Below, one piece after another: positions 29,490-40,098 of a DNA stretch of 64,000 nt. The stretch spans positions 3,912,590 to 3,976,589 of the forward strand of contig CM020619.1 of assembly GCA_009829735.1 (NCBI GenBank), read 5' to 3'. Both the position numbers and the translations under genes were made by a program. The stretch is from Pyropia yezoensis (Eukaryota; Rhodophyta; Bangiophyceae; Bangiales; Bangiaceae). Numbering within the stretch: position 1 is the stretch's first letter; every line of letters starts with the position of its first letter. The notes beneath the pieces are model-generated. The model ran no database searches and had not been told where the DNA came from. It saw only the letters and a program-made list of their open reading frames with translations.

Positions 29490-31853
29490 ATGTCGGACCC
29501 CCAGGTACCCGGGGGCGAGGACGACCTCCTGCTTGAGGAGGAGGAGGAGGTGATGCAAGACGACGTTCCCGTCTCTGCCAACGCTGCCGAGTGCTTCTTG
29601 GCGAGCTCGTCGGAGGACGAAGGCGACCAGGTAACCGTCCGTGTGGCCCCGGAAGGCGCGCCGGGCGGGTTGTCGTCCGTGTGCAGCGGCACGACGGCTC
29701 CGTCGGGTGGCGGTCAACCGCGTGTAGCGGCTGCCCCTACTCCTACTCCTCCGGCGACCCGGATGGCTCGTGTCGACGGTGCCGGCGCGGATCCACCTCA
29801 AGACGGCGCAGCCGGTGTGTTGGACGGTCGTGACGGCACCCCGGCCGGGACGGCGGGTCAAGACGGTGCGGGTGCCCGCCCGGTTGGTGGTGTGTCTGTG
29901 GGGGCGGGTAACGGGTCTACCCCCTCCGTCCCCGTGGTGCCCACGTCGGGCCCGGGTGGCGGCGATGCTCTGCCCGCGGTGCCGCGGGCGACAGGTGGTC
30001 AAGACGTGTCTTCCCCAATGGCGGTGGACTCCGGGAGCTACTCCGGGCGGGCGCCCGCCCTTCTTCTTCCTCCTCGGCCCCGTGCGCCTACGGCACGGGC
30101 CCATCTGCCGGTGGGGCTTCCTCCGGCGCCCTCGATTCTTCCTGGACCCGCCCGGGTTGCCCCGCTGGGTGGCGGCGTCGCCTTGGCGGCGGGTCAACCT
30201 GCCGTGTCGATGTCTGACTTGGTGGCTCGGGTTCGAGGCCTAACTGTGCAGGAGTCCATGGACTCCGCTGGGCGGATGCGGGTGGACTTCCACCAGCCGC
30301 GTCACCGTGGAGGGTCCTCCCGGCGCGTCAAGTTGGACCCGATTTGGGAGCGGGAGTTGGTGCGGCTGGTCAACCAGCCGAATGCGGTCCGAGTGGAACA
30401 TCATTGGGTCCTGAGTCAGCCGGACGACCGGCATGCGCAGCTCTGGCGCACCCGGGTGGGGCGCGGTGAAGTCTTCCTCGACCCCGCCTTCGGGATATGC
30501 GACTTGGTTGCCCCCGCGTTGCCGCGGGAGGTTGACTACCCGGCTAGTGCTCGGGGGGTTGCGTCGGCGGCGGCGCCTGTGGCATTTGGGGAGACGGTGG
30601 GCGATACCGGCCGGTATCCCGGGTTTGAGTACTTCCCGGGGGTATCCCCGTATCTGACGTTGACGGCTCCGTATCTGACGTTAACGGCTCCGTACCCGCC
30701 CAAGGCGGGGTTGAAGTCGGCGTCGAGCTGGCGACGCAACGATGGTGTCATGGCGGATGCGTTCCGCACCGATACAACGTGTGCATTGCAGACCGGTAAC
30801 GGTCGTGCGCCGGTGTACGCTCCCGTGCGCCGGCCTCTGTGGCAGGAGGGGTGGGAACCCGCCCCTGCTTTCCGGTTTGACACCGGCTCCTGTCTCCGAT
30901 ACTTAGGGAGTGTGTTGGCCTCCCGGCCGGTCCACCCGTTGCAGGGGACCTTCACCCTTGAGGTTACCCTCGGGCAGGCTTCCTCCTTCTTGCTGTCCGT
31001 CCGCCGGGAGGGGCGCCTGTTTCATCTTCCGACGGGTGTCCGTCGGCGTATCGGGCAGCTGGGCGTGGACATGATAGCTGCCAAGACCGGGTTGGCCCGG
31101 GAGTTCGAGGCCCTGCTGGCCGTTCACGACGCCGTGAACTGGGCTAGGGTGCTGGCCCTTCCCCCGTACCGGGACCCGCAGGCTGGGGCTACCCCCTTGC
31201 CTCGTCACTCGTTGCGTATCCGGCGTACTCAGCCGGGTGAGCCCAATTGCCGTGGGTGGGCGTCCACCGAGGCCGTTCCTGACCTGGGTATTCCCACGGT
31301 TATCCATGACCCTCTCCAGGTCCTCGCCCCCTGGATCGGTAACCCGATACCGGTGGCGGTTGGCCGTCGCCCCCAAGAGTGGGACTCTGCGGGTGGGGAG
31401 CGTGAGGTGTCCCGTCGTCGGGTGGAGCCCCGCCGGGTTTACGGTGGAGCCCCTTCGGTGGGGTCCTACCGGGCCTCGTATCAGGCGCCACCGGCTCCGG
31501 TGGTAGCCGTGTCGGCTCCTGTGGCTCCTCTGGCTGCGCCAGTGTCACCTTCCGCCCCTGTCATGCGTGACGGGGGTCCCCGTCTATGTTATGAGGGCGT
31601 TGACGCCCTCATTGCCCGCGAGATGCGGGAGGGTCTCTCTGTTAGCTGGGGGGATATCCCCCCAGGTGCTGCGCTGGTCGGTTCCGCGCGTTGCTTCGGT
31701 GGCGTGCTGGACCGCCTCCAGAAAGCTCTGGAGGACGTGGAGGCTGGCCGCAGCACCCTCGTCCAGCTATGCACCGAGGTAACTCGGGCGGTTGACCGTC
31801 GCGAGATTGCTGACCGGTGGAGCATGGAGGTGTACGCGCTTACGCGTGAGTGA
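29490..31853 (+). other. Antisense ORF of element A, unknown product
   Basis: This long ORF (about 790 residues from an ATG in context ccaccATGt) lies between pol and the 3' LTR, on the strand opposite to gag-pol. The N-terminus is acidic (EEEEEVMQDDVPV). A Pro/Ala/Gly-rich stretch follows, then about 400 residues of ordinary composition (VKLDPIWERELVRLVNQPN; FRFDTGSCLRYLGSVLA; GQLGVDMIAAKTGLAREF). The last about 80 residues are helical. A short in-frame tandem duplication (LTLTAPY) lies near 30,655-30,695. No family is recognised. A counterpart is present at the same place and orientation in element B, which argues that it is a real part of the family. A role as an accessory or envelope-like protein cannot be supported: no signal peptide or membrane anchor is evident. 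Confidence 0.7.
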
Positions 31854-32334
31854 CCTCCCCCTGGCAGTGGGTGCACCCACTGAGAAGTGCTCTTGCTTGT
31901 GAGGGAGAGGGACCCGGTGACCCTTATGGTGGCCGGGTAGTAGTGAGTATAAACTCATCCTCCGCTGGGGCGTTTGCATGATACCAATGCCTGCCTTTGG
32001 GGAGTACCCCGTCTGACTTAGCCGTGGCCTGCCTCGGTTCTTTCTCGCGCCCCCCAACCCATCCTGGTCGGTTAATACTCATGAAGGTCAACCTTCCTTG
32101 GTCCGTCACTTGCCCCATGGATGAAGGTTTACATTGGTGTAAGCCTCAGGTTACTTTGAAATTATCGGAGTTAGTCATCTCCTTCAAGTAAACTTGTAAA
32201 AGTCAGTAGCTTACTTAGTCTGCCTAAGTCCGCTCCAACTTAGTGAACCTAAGTCTTGCCGAATCCATGTGACACCCTACTTAGTAGGTATAAGCCTCAT
32301 CCCCCAACAGCCGAAGTCAGTGTCGCTTGGGTTG
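31854..32334. other. Palindrome-bearing spacer between pol and the antisense ORF, element A
   Basis: This non-coding stretch lies where pol and antisense ORF transcription would converge. It contains ACTTAG-N5-CTAAGT at 32213-32229 and 32238-32254, plus related half-sites. Equivalent palindromes lie in element B. Confidence 0.55.
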
Positions 32335-35300
32335 TTACAGTAGGCGTCGTCGCCTCATGTACGGCATGAGAAGTTGGCGGGGTATATTCGCCGCCTGTTC
32401 CCAGGTGGGTGAGTCGTACCCGACCCACATCACCTTGACGTACAAGGGTCCTGGTAGGTCCGGGTCGGTGTGTCCGACCACGCTCTCTACTTGGTGTGGA
32501 ATCCCATCCGGTCCCACCGGGTCATCTGACCGGTGGGTTGTAAGAGCTTCATGTAGCAACCCAGCCGGTACCGGCTGAGGCTGTTCCGGCTTCGGAGCAG
32601 GTGTCGCATCATTGAGATTGATGCGTTGTATCTCCGTATCGGAGTGCAGGATGACAAAGTGATCATCTCTGTGTAAGATCTGGTACGGTCCCTTGACCGG
32701 TTGCATAAGCTTGTTACCTCGGAACTTCTGGTGTCTGATGTAGACCCAGTCCCCTGTTACCAGGGTTGCGTTGCGTACCCGTAGCCGGGCGTCAAAGTTC
32801 TTCTTGTATCGAAGTTGTGTACGGTCAAGGGCACCCTTGAGTTTCGGTATCATCCACAATAGCTTGGCCAACCAAGCTAAGTGGATCCGTTCGGCCGGTC
32901 GGCCCTTCGGTATGTCATACCGAGTGCATCTGCCCGGCGGCAGCGTCAGGTTACCGACGCCCATCGGCATGACCCATTCCAGTGGGGCAATGCTGGTACT
33001 CCGGTGGGGCCTGGCATTGTATGCCAGGGTCAAAACGGACAGAAGCCTGTCCCACGTCTTTGTGTGCTCCGCTACATAGCATTGGAGCATCTTGACGATA
33101 GTGCGGTTGAACCACTCCGCCTGCCCGTTGGATTGTGGGTGGTAGTCGGATGCCCGACCGGGTTCGATACCAAACATGCCCAGTACCTTAGTGCAGAATG
33201 CTGACGTAATGTTTGCTTCGTTATCGGAGAGGAGTTGCTTCATTACTCCGTAAGCACTGATCCAGTGGTCAACCACTGCGTTCATGATCGTGTAGGCCGT
33301 ATCGTTCGGGATTGCTACTGCCCGTGACAGCTTAGTAAAGCGATCCGACATGAACAGGATGTACCTGTTCCCTTCTTCCGTTACCGGAAGTGGCCCGAGT
33401 ATGTCGATAGCGACTTTCTCGTTGGGCCCATCCGGGGGGAACAGTTTCATAGCGGATGACCGCCTATGAAGACTCATACGATTCCGTGCACACGGGTGGC
33501 ATCCCCGCACGTGGTCGATTACGTCGACGGCCATTGCTGGCCAGTAGAAGAACCTTCGCATTGCTGCGAACATGCGCGAACCCCCCGGGTGTCCGGCTGT
33601 GGGGTTCTCGTGTTCTCGTTCCATAACGGCTTGTCGTAGGGACACGGGAACCACGACCTGATGCCGTCCATCGGCGGGTGCCCGCCGGTATATGAGTCCA
33701 TCCTCATTCTCGGAGAAGATGCCGGCCGCGCCGGCCAGGAGGTTAGCACGATGGCGTTTACAGTCATCGTCATTGGCCTGTGCCTCGCGGAAGTCCGCGA
33801 GTGTCAAGGGGCACGCAAGGTGTGCCATGGTATGGTCAACCATTCTTGGGTGGCATTACCCACCATACAAACCGGTACCACCGGGATGTCCTCGTCCACC
33901 TGTCGGGTATCCCCGCTCGGTGTATCGAGTGGCGACAGCGCGTCTCCCAGATGATGGGTTGAGCCGGCCTTATATATGGTCCGGAAGTCATGCTCGGCCA
34001 TCTTCAGCCTCCACCGGGCTAGCCGACCGTGGTTGTCGGAATCCTTGTCACCAAGGTTGAGAAGCCATCGTAAAGGTTCGTGGTCGGACCTCACGATGAA
34101 CCTGGAACCTTCCAGGTATGGCCGGAGCAGTTGCACTGCCCGTATGACTCCGAGGCACTCGCGCTCGGTGGCACTATAGTTACGCTCAGCCGGGTTGAGT
34201 GTCCGGCTGAAGTACCCTACCGGATGTAGGTCCGGGATAGCATTATCGATACCGATGATTGTGTCTCCCTGTAGCAGGGTGCATCCCACTTGGGTGTCGC
34301 AGGCATCGACGTCGATGACGAAGGTCCCGCGTCTATGCGGCAACGCAAGCACGGTTGGGGCTAGCAGAGCTTGCTTGAGAAGCTCGAATGCCTCTCCCTC
34401 GCTGGGTGAGGGAGGTTGGAGTACCTTTGGCAAGGCGCTGCTCGTCAGAACCGTTAACGGTTTGGCTATGCGAGCGAAGTCCTTGACGAACCGTCGGTAT
34501 ACGATGTACATCCCCAGGAAGCTTTTCAGGTGGGTCTGGGTGGTTGGGTATCGCGCATCCCGGAGTGTCCGGGTATTAGCTTCGAGCACTCCCAGTTTAC
34601 CTGGTGTGATCTGGTGACCCAGATACTCGACGGTCTGCTAAAAGAAGGCGCACTTCTTGAGGCACAGGGTTACCCCGGCGTCCCGCAAGAGGGTGAGTAC
34701 CTCGTCGACATGTTGCACATGGTCATCCATGTTACGCGAGAAGACGATGACATCGTCCAAGTACACAAGGCAGTTACGCCACTTCACTCCCGACAGTATA
34801 ATGTCGATGGCCCGCTGGAATGTGGCGGGGGCGTTGGAAAATCCGAAGGGCATCCTTAGGAACTCGTACACTCCACTGTGACAGACGAACGCCGTCTTGG
34901 GGATATCCCCCTCCGCAACGGGGATCTGTCAGTACCCGGCATTGCAGTCGATATTGGTAAACACTGTGGCTTCCCCCAGCGAGTCGATGCAGTCGTCCAT
35001 CCTTGGTGAAGGGTATGAGTGTTTCTTGGTGACCAAGTTGAGGCGTCGATAATCCATGCGAAACCGAGGGGTTTGATCCTTCTTCGGTACGATCACGACT
35101 GGGGCGCCCCACTCCGACATCGAAGGTCGGATCACCTTAGCTTCGCTCATTCTCTTCACTTCTCCATCAACGATCTCTCGTTGCATAGGTCCCGCGCGAT
35201 GCGGTTGCGACCGCGCTGGTCGTGCACCTGGTACCAGGTCTATACGGTGTGGGGTTGCCCCAATGGTACCCAGCGCCCCGCCGGTCCACATGACGTCATG

Positions 35301-36425
35301 CTTTCTTAACATCCGTCGTACCCCTTCAGCTACCGAAGGGGGAAGATGGTCGAGGTCAGCCTCGGCCAGTGCCTTCAAGGCTTCTTGGTCCTTTGGCGGA
35401 ATGTCCGCCGGAGCTGGTGATGGGATAGGTTTCCCGTCATCGGGTTCCTGCAGCTCGGTTGTCTCGGCGACCGCCAGTACCTCAAGTGGTTCCACTTGAC
35501 CTTCCTTGTCAGGGTTAAGGATGACTTCTTCGTAGAGCTCGGCAATCCCGAGAATAGTTCCTTTCGGAAGGGTGACTGCCTTACGGCGATAGTTCGCCAT
35601 CACGAGCAGTGATGACCCCTCCACCGGGAGGTCTACGATACCGTTGGCCATGGTCAACCCATGGCGCTTGTACGTTCGTAGGTTGGACCGGACTCTGCAG
35701 ATGCCTGCGAGGTCACAGTTATCCGGGAGGACGGTCTCCGATAACGGCTCAAAGCGAGTCCGCTTGGCCAACCGAAGTGTCTTCGGCTCGACGCTTGCGT
35801 ATACCTCAGCCACGTTAACGTGGCTCCCTTGTAGCGTCAGGTCCCTGACGATAGCTGTCTGTCCTCTCTTCGTCCCGTCGGCCTCTTGCAGCTCGACGGT
35901 CCTCTAGCCCGGCCGGATTGCATCAACGTGAACGTTGATGAAGGTGCACCCCAGTATGCAGGGCACAGATAGAGTCTCACACACCAGGAAGTCAACTTCC
36001 GTAGTGAGCTCCCCGATGGTGACCTGCAGCGACATCGCTGCGGTTGTACGAATGAGACGACCATTCGCATCCTTGATCGTGGGTCCCCGAGCAACTCTGA
36101 CTCGCGGGAGCCACTTGTCCGGGAGGGTATCCTTCCGGATCAGGTTAGGTCCAGCCCCTGTATCCAGTACAGGGTAATACGATCGGGTCGACTGGGGGTC
36201 AACCCCTAGTGTGGCTGATACCTTGAAGTTCTCCAAGGTGAACAGTACGTGGCCTACACCGATTTCAGGTGTAGCCTGGGCATCCTGAACAGGGCCCTTG
36301 TCTGGTTCCATGTGACGGGGCTTCCCGTCTTCTCCTCCCAACCTTGGAGGTTGGTCATCAATCGCCTGACGCCGTTTCGTCGGGGCCGGAAGGTGTGCCC
36401 GGGGGTTGATGCGGCGTCGGCTCAA
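32335..36425 (-). other. pol region of element A (fossil)
   Basis: Fossil pol sequence. Recognisable are an aspartic protease motif (DTGAGPN), a reverse transcriptase YLDD block, an RNase H block, an integrase zinc region and DDE core, and a chromodomain-like C-terminal segment (VKVMWVGYDSPTWEQAANIP). The order places it in Ty3/gypsy. The region is broken. Confidence 0.85.
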
Positions 36426-36508
36426 CCGCGCTCTCCGTGAAGCTTTCCCCGCGGCAGTCCGGGGTGGCTTGCTAGGGTAACCCCAGCGACCCCGTGTCGT
36501 CCTTCCTC

Positions 36509-38692
36509 TTACTCTTTGCCCGTACTCGGACGGGTACTGTCTTCCGGGGTATCCGGGAGAGGGGGTGCCTCCTCGACTGCCAGTACTCCTCCTGGAGCTT
36601 GCTGCCTACCCGGTGCCGGGCCTCTGGCGGGATACCCCTCAACGGATGCCTTGCGGTGCGCCGCTGCCCGTCGAGACTCCTCCGGGATGAGCGGGCATGC
36701 GGACACCCAGTGTTGGGGGTCTCCGCACAACATGCAACGGGACGTGCCGGCCGTCCCGGGCGTCCGCGTTGGGTTGGCTCCATAGGTGCGTTTGCCTGCC
36801 TCGGGTGCCCAAGTGCCTGCCCCTTGGTAGGCCTTGGGCCCCGGTGCCAACCAGAACATGGAATCCCCCAACCGGTTGGCTCTACCAGCGATGTGCGCAG
36901 GTGCCTCCGTACGCACTGCCCATGTCGGCAGGGGTTTGTGGGGGTTACCCGTAACCGGGGTATACCCCGTAGTCCGCACATACGGGACGCACCGTCCCGC
37001 TCCCTCGTTGACCTGGAACTGGGTCCCAGCCGGGGCGATGTACGCTACCGTACCATGCTCATCAATTACCGGCGTCGCCGATAGCAACAGGTGGCCCTGT
37101 TGGTCGACTAGAGGTTCATCCTCACCAGTAGTGGTATGCTCGGACGCCACCAGTACTAGTGCGGCCTTACTTTCGACCTTATCTTGCCTCGGTACCGGGG
37201 TGAGACTGGGCTTGCCTCCCTCACCCTTGGACTTCGGGGCCAAGGCACATTCCGGGTGTAGCACCCGGTAGGCGTCCCCTGGGAACTTGCACATATGCAT
37301 CAGTCGACTGAAGTTCGTCCGAGCCGTATTGGCTCCCCGTGCGGATGTCCGCACGTAGTTGGGTACTCCTGCGAACAGGATGGCCCGTAGTTCCCCTTCA
37401 CCGAGGAGCTTCCCCAGCTCGTAGTCGAGCTCTTGAATCCGGCGTCCAAACATCTCCTCATCCTCCCAGCTCTGGGCGGTGGCGGTGCGAAGGGCCCGAT
37501 AGTGGTCCTCGCACTTGTCCTCGCTGAGGTAGCTGCTAAGCAGCTCCTTCAGTATACCACGGTAATCCATGGGGGTGGCCGCGACCCTCATTCCCGGCAT
37601 CGGGGATGCCTGGCGGAGAATGCTGCGGACCCGTTCATCAACAAAGAACGGGAGGATCTCCAGCGCCAGCCCCTCGTTAACGAGTGCCTTGTCTGCGGCC
37701 GCCTTGAAGCTAGTCAAGAAACCAATGACTGCCAACGGGCGTCCGTTCGGGCCCCCGAACATCGGGACTCCCTTCATAAGGGTCTGCATAGAGCGGATCG
37801 CTCGGTGCGAGGTAGTACGCATTGATTCTGATACGGTAGTGGATCGGTCCTCCAAACGATAACGTTCAGGAGTCAGTACCGACCTGAAGACTTCGTTGAC
37901 AATCTCCGTGTCCGCGTCCTGGATGTCCAGTCGCTTGGCCAGTTGATGAGTAAACTCATCGGACTCTATCCGCTTCAGTAAGCTCGCAGTAACCTGCGCG
38001 GTCATCGCTGGCACGAGGGACGCTGGAACTTCCGGCGTCGGCGCCTCGGGTACCCGAGTTGCTTGGGTTCCGTCGTTGATGGGGTACTGCGAGACGGTAC
38101 CGCCTGCCCCCGTCGCCGATTCTGTTCCGGCGTAAGTATCCGCCGGATCATGTCCGCGGAGCCCGCTCTGGGTGCTCCGAGCGAACCGCTCCGTATGGCT
38201 ACGTTCCAACTCGGCTGACGAGTCGGATCCATAACCCGCCGTGTCCGGGGGTTGTCCAGGAGTAGCAACACCGGGGTTGACCCTGGTGGACTCCGAAAGT
38301 AGTCCGGCCGGTTCGAACAGTACCGGTCTGGGAGGAACACGACGGGGTACCGTCGTGTGGCGTGTTGACATCAGCACAGCCTTTGCGTCCTCCGTACGCT
38401 CTTGACGGGCGTCGAGTCCGGTGAAACGGGCCTCGATGCGAGCCAATGATGCCATCAGGGAATCCCCTGGTGAAGGAGGCGGCGGAATGAGGTCGGTCGA
38501 TGACAGTTGAGGCGGGCCCCCGCCTCCTGCCGTCCGAGCCGTGCCAAACGTCGATCCGGCACCGGAGAGCATCGGCGTCTCAATGTTGTCGATCGGGTTA
38601 CCGATCCCGGTTCCCGTCGGCACCTCCGGAGTCGGCGTCGACGCCGGTCCGTACTCTTGAACGTTCCCCGTCTCTTGGGTAGACATAGTCAC
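36509..38692 (-). other. gag region of element A
   Basis: This region encodes a Gag-like polyprotein of roughly 700 residues. It has a Pro/Ser/Thr-rich N-terminus, a central helical capsid-like part and, near the end, a CCHC zinc knuckle of form CxxCxxxxHxxxxC (CMLCGDPQHWVSAC). It is closely similar to the gag region of element B. Confidence 0.75.
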
Positions 38693-38893
38693 AATCAGTC
38701 AACCGACGTAACAATCACCACGAATAAGAGAGCGAGGGGGTAGATTGGGGAGAGTAACAGTAGATCACAGTCACAGGTAAAAACTCGACACAATCGATCA
38801 GGTCGCAGCACCACGAGTACAAGAAAAGGACTGGATCCCTATCCGTGTGCCAGGGCCGAAGACGGCGTCACCAAAAGGGTGACGGAGATCCGT

Positions 38894-38911
38894 CCCCTGC
38901 TGCTCCACCAA
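38894..38911 (-). promoter_or_regulatory. Primer-binding-like site of element A
   Basis: Directly inside the 5' LTR the minus strand reads ttggtggagcagcagggg. It begins TGG as expected for pairing with a tRNA 3' CCA end. The tRNA is not identified. The same sequence lies inside the 5' LTR of element B. Confidence 0.6.
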
Positions 38912-39273
38912 TGCAGCACAATAGTTATCCGCTGCACGTCCACTCTCAGGGAACACTCACCAAGGGGGATCGGCACCAACGTCACCGGGAGGCCAAGGTT
39001 GCTATCCTTGGAGCGCAAGCCACGGGACCAAGATGGGAGCCCAAATGGGCGGGTTTTGTTGTTCTACCTTGGCCGGCGGTGGATTCGCCGTCGGCCCCCT
39101 CGTTATAAACCCTCGGAGACACTACTAACTATCCTCCACCCCAAGATGCAAGTCCCTCTGGTCATACGTAACTTATAGATACCGTGACCAGTACGGACTC
39201 CCAAATTGAAAGTTAAGGGTTAGAAGTAGCCCCCCTAATATAGGGTCACAATACGGTCAACCATATTGCTACA
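38912..39273 (-). repeat. 5' LTR of element A
   Basis: This is a 362-bp direct repeat of 28539-28900. It is bounded by the family ends TGTAGCA...TGCTACA (read in element orientation) and next to the target duplication. Confidence 0.9.
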
Positions 39274-40098
39274 CTCGCGAGAGCTCCCTCGCAGGCCGGT
39301 TCACGCCGCACGACCCCCTCCAGCCGCTGTATTCTCTCCCTCCCGCGCCCTCAGCATTCAGGTGCGCTTCCACTCGCCATCGACTACACAGCCAATCATG
39401 GCTGCTCAACGCCCAGCCGACCTCGCCCTGGCTGACCCAATCGCTTCCGCCCACCCGCACTCGCCGCCCGCATCCTCAAGCTGCCCACGTACGGCGGTCA
39501 CGCTCCTCCAATCAAAATTTAGCCAGATAGCGATCTCGAGAGATATATATCGCTGGCCATGGTGCCAGCCCCCCCCCTTCCGACCGGCCCGACGCTATGC
39601 GCTTTTCTACCCCACCAAAAACTACCACCGCATGTGCGGCGAGGGCCTCCCCGACGGGGCACCCGCCGTTTCAGCCCTTCCACGCCAAGCCGCATCCTCC
39701 ACAACCCGCGTTTCACTCCCTAGCCAACAACCAATAAATTTTTCAGGATGTCGCGAGAGCTTCCGGGCTGGTCTTGATGCGTCTAGATGCATCAGGGCAC
39801 TGGATCTGTGCGATGGAAGTTTCATAACGACGGCGCACTTCGGGTCAGCCGCAGCCACGTGCGGGGGGGGGGGGAGGCAGGGGGGGCGGGGTGCTGCTTG
39901 CAAGGGGTGAAGGCCCCTTCAAATGGACTGACCCCGTAACCTCGGAAAACATATTGGTCAGCTCATCTCGCAGCGCCGTACCCGCCCCTCCTCGTCCCTC
40001 CCGAACTCCATCTGCTCCCCTCAACACTCTCCTCAAATATTTTCCACCCCTCCTTAAGCCACTATCGCTGGCGCCGCAACCGCTTCAGCCCCCAAACT
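39274..40098 (+). other. Upstream region of the Tnp2-type transposase gene
   Basis: This runs from the target duplication of element A to the transposase ATG. It includes an inverted motif around 39527-39554 (agcgat...atatatatcgct) and an A+T-richer promoter-like segment. No other gene is seen. Terminal inverted repeats of the DNA transposon were not found here. Confidence 0.4.

Larger units (their letters stand above)
28539..39273 (-). mobile_element. Ty3/gypsy (chromovirus-type) LTR retrotransposon A
   Basis: This element of about 10.7 kb reads on the minus strand and is flanked by a perfect 5-bp target duplication, ctcgc (28534-28538 and 39274-39278). Its parts, in its own 5' to 3' order, are the LTR at 38912-39273, a primer-binding-like site, a gag region, a pol region in the Ty3 order protease-RT-RNase H-integrase with a C-terminal chromodomain-like segment, a non-coding stretch with palindromes, a long ORF in antisense orientation, a polypurine tract and the LTR at 28539-28900. 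The two LTRs differ at about 10 of 362 positions, so insertion is fairly recent on an evolutionary scale. It is broken, with a handful of breaks. It is a relative of element B, not a direct duplicate. Confidence 0.9.
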
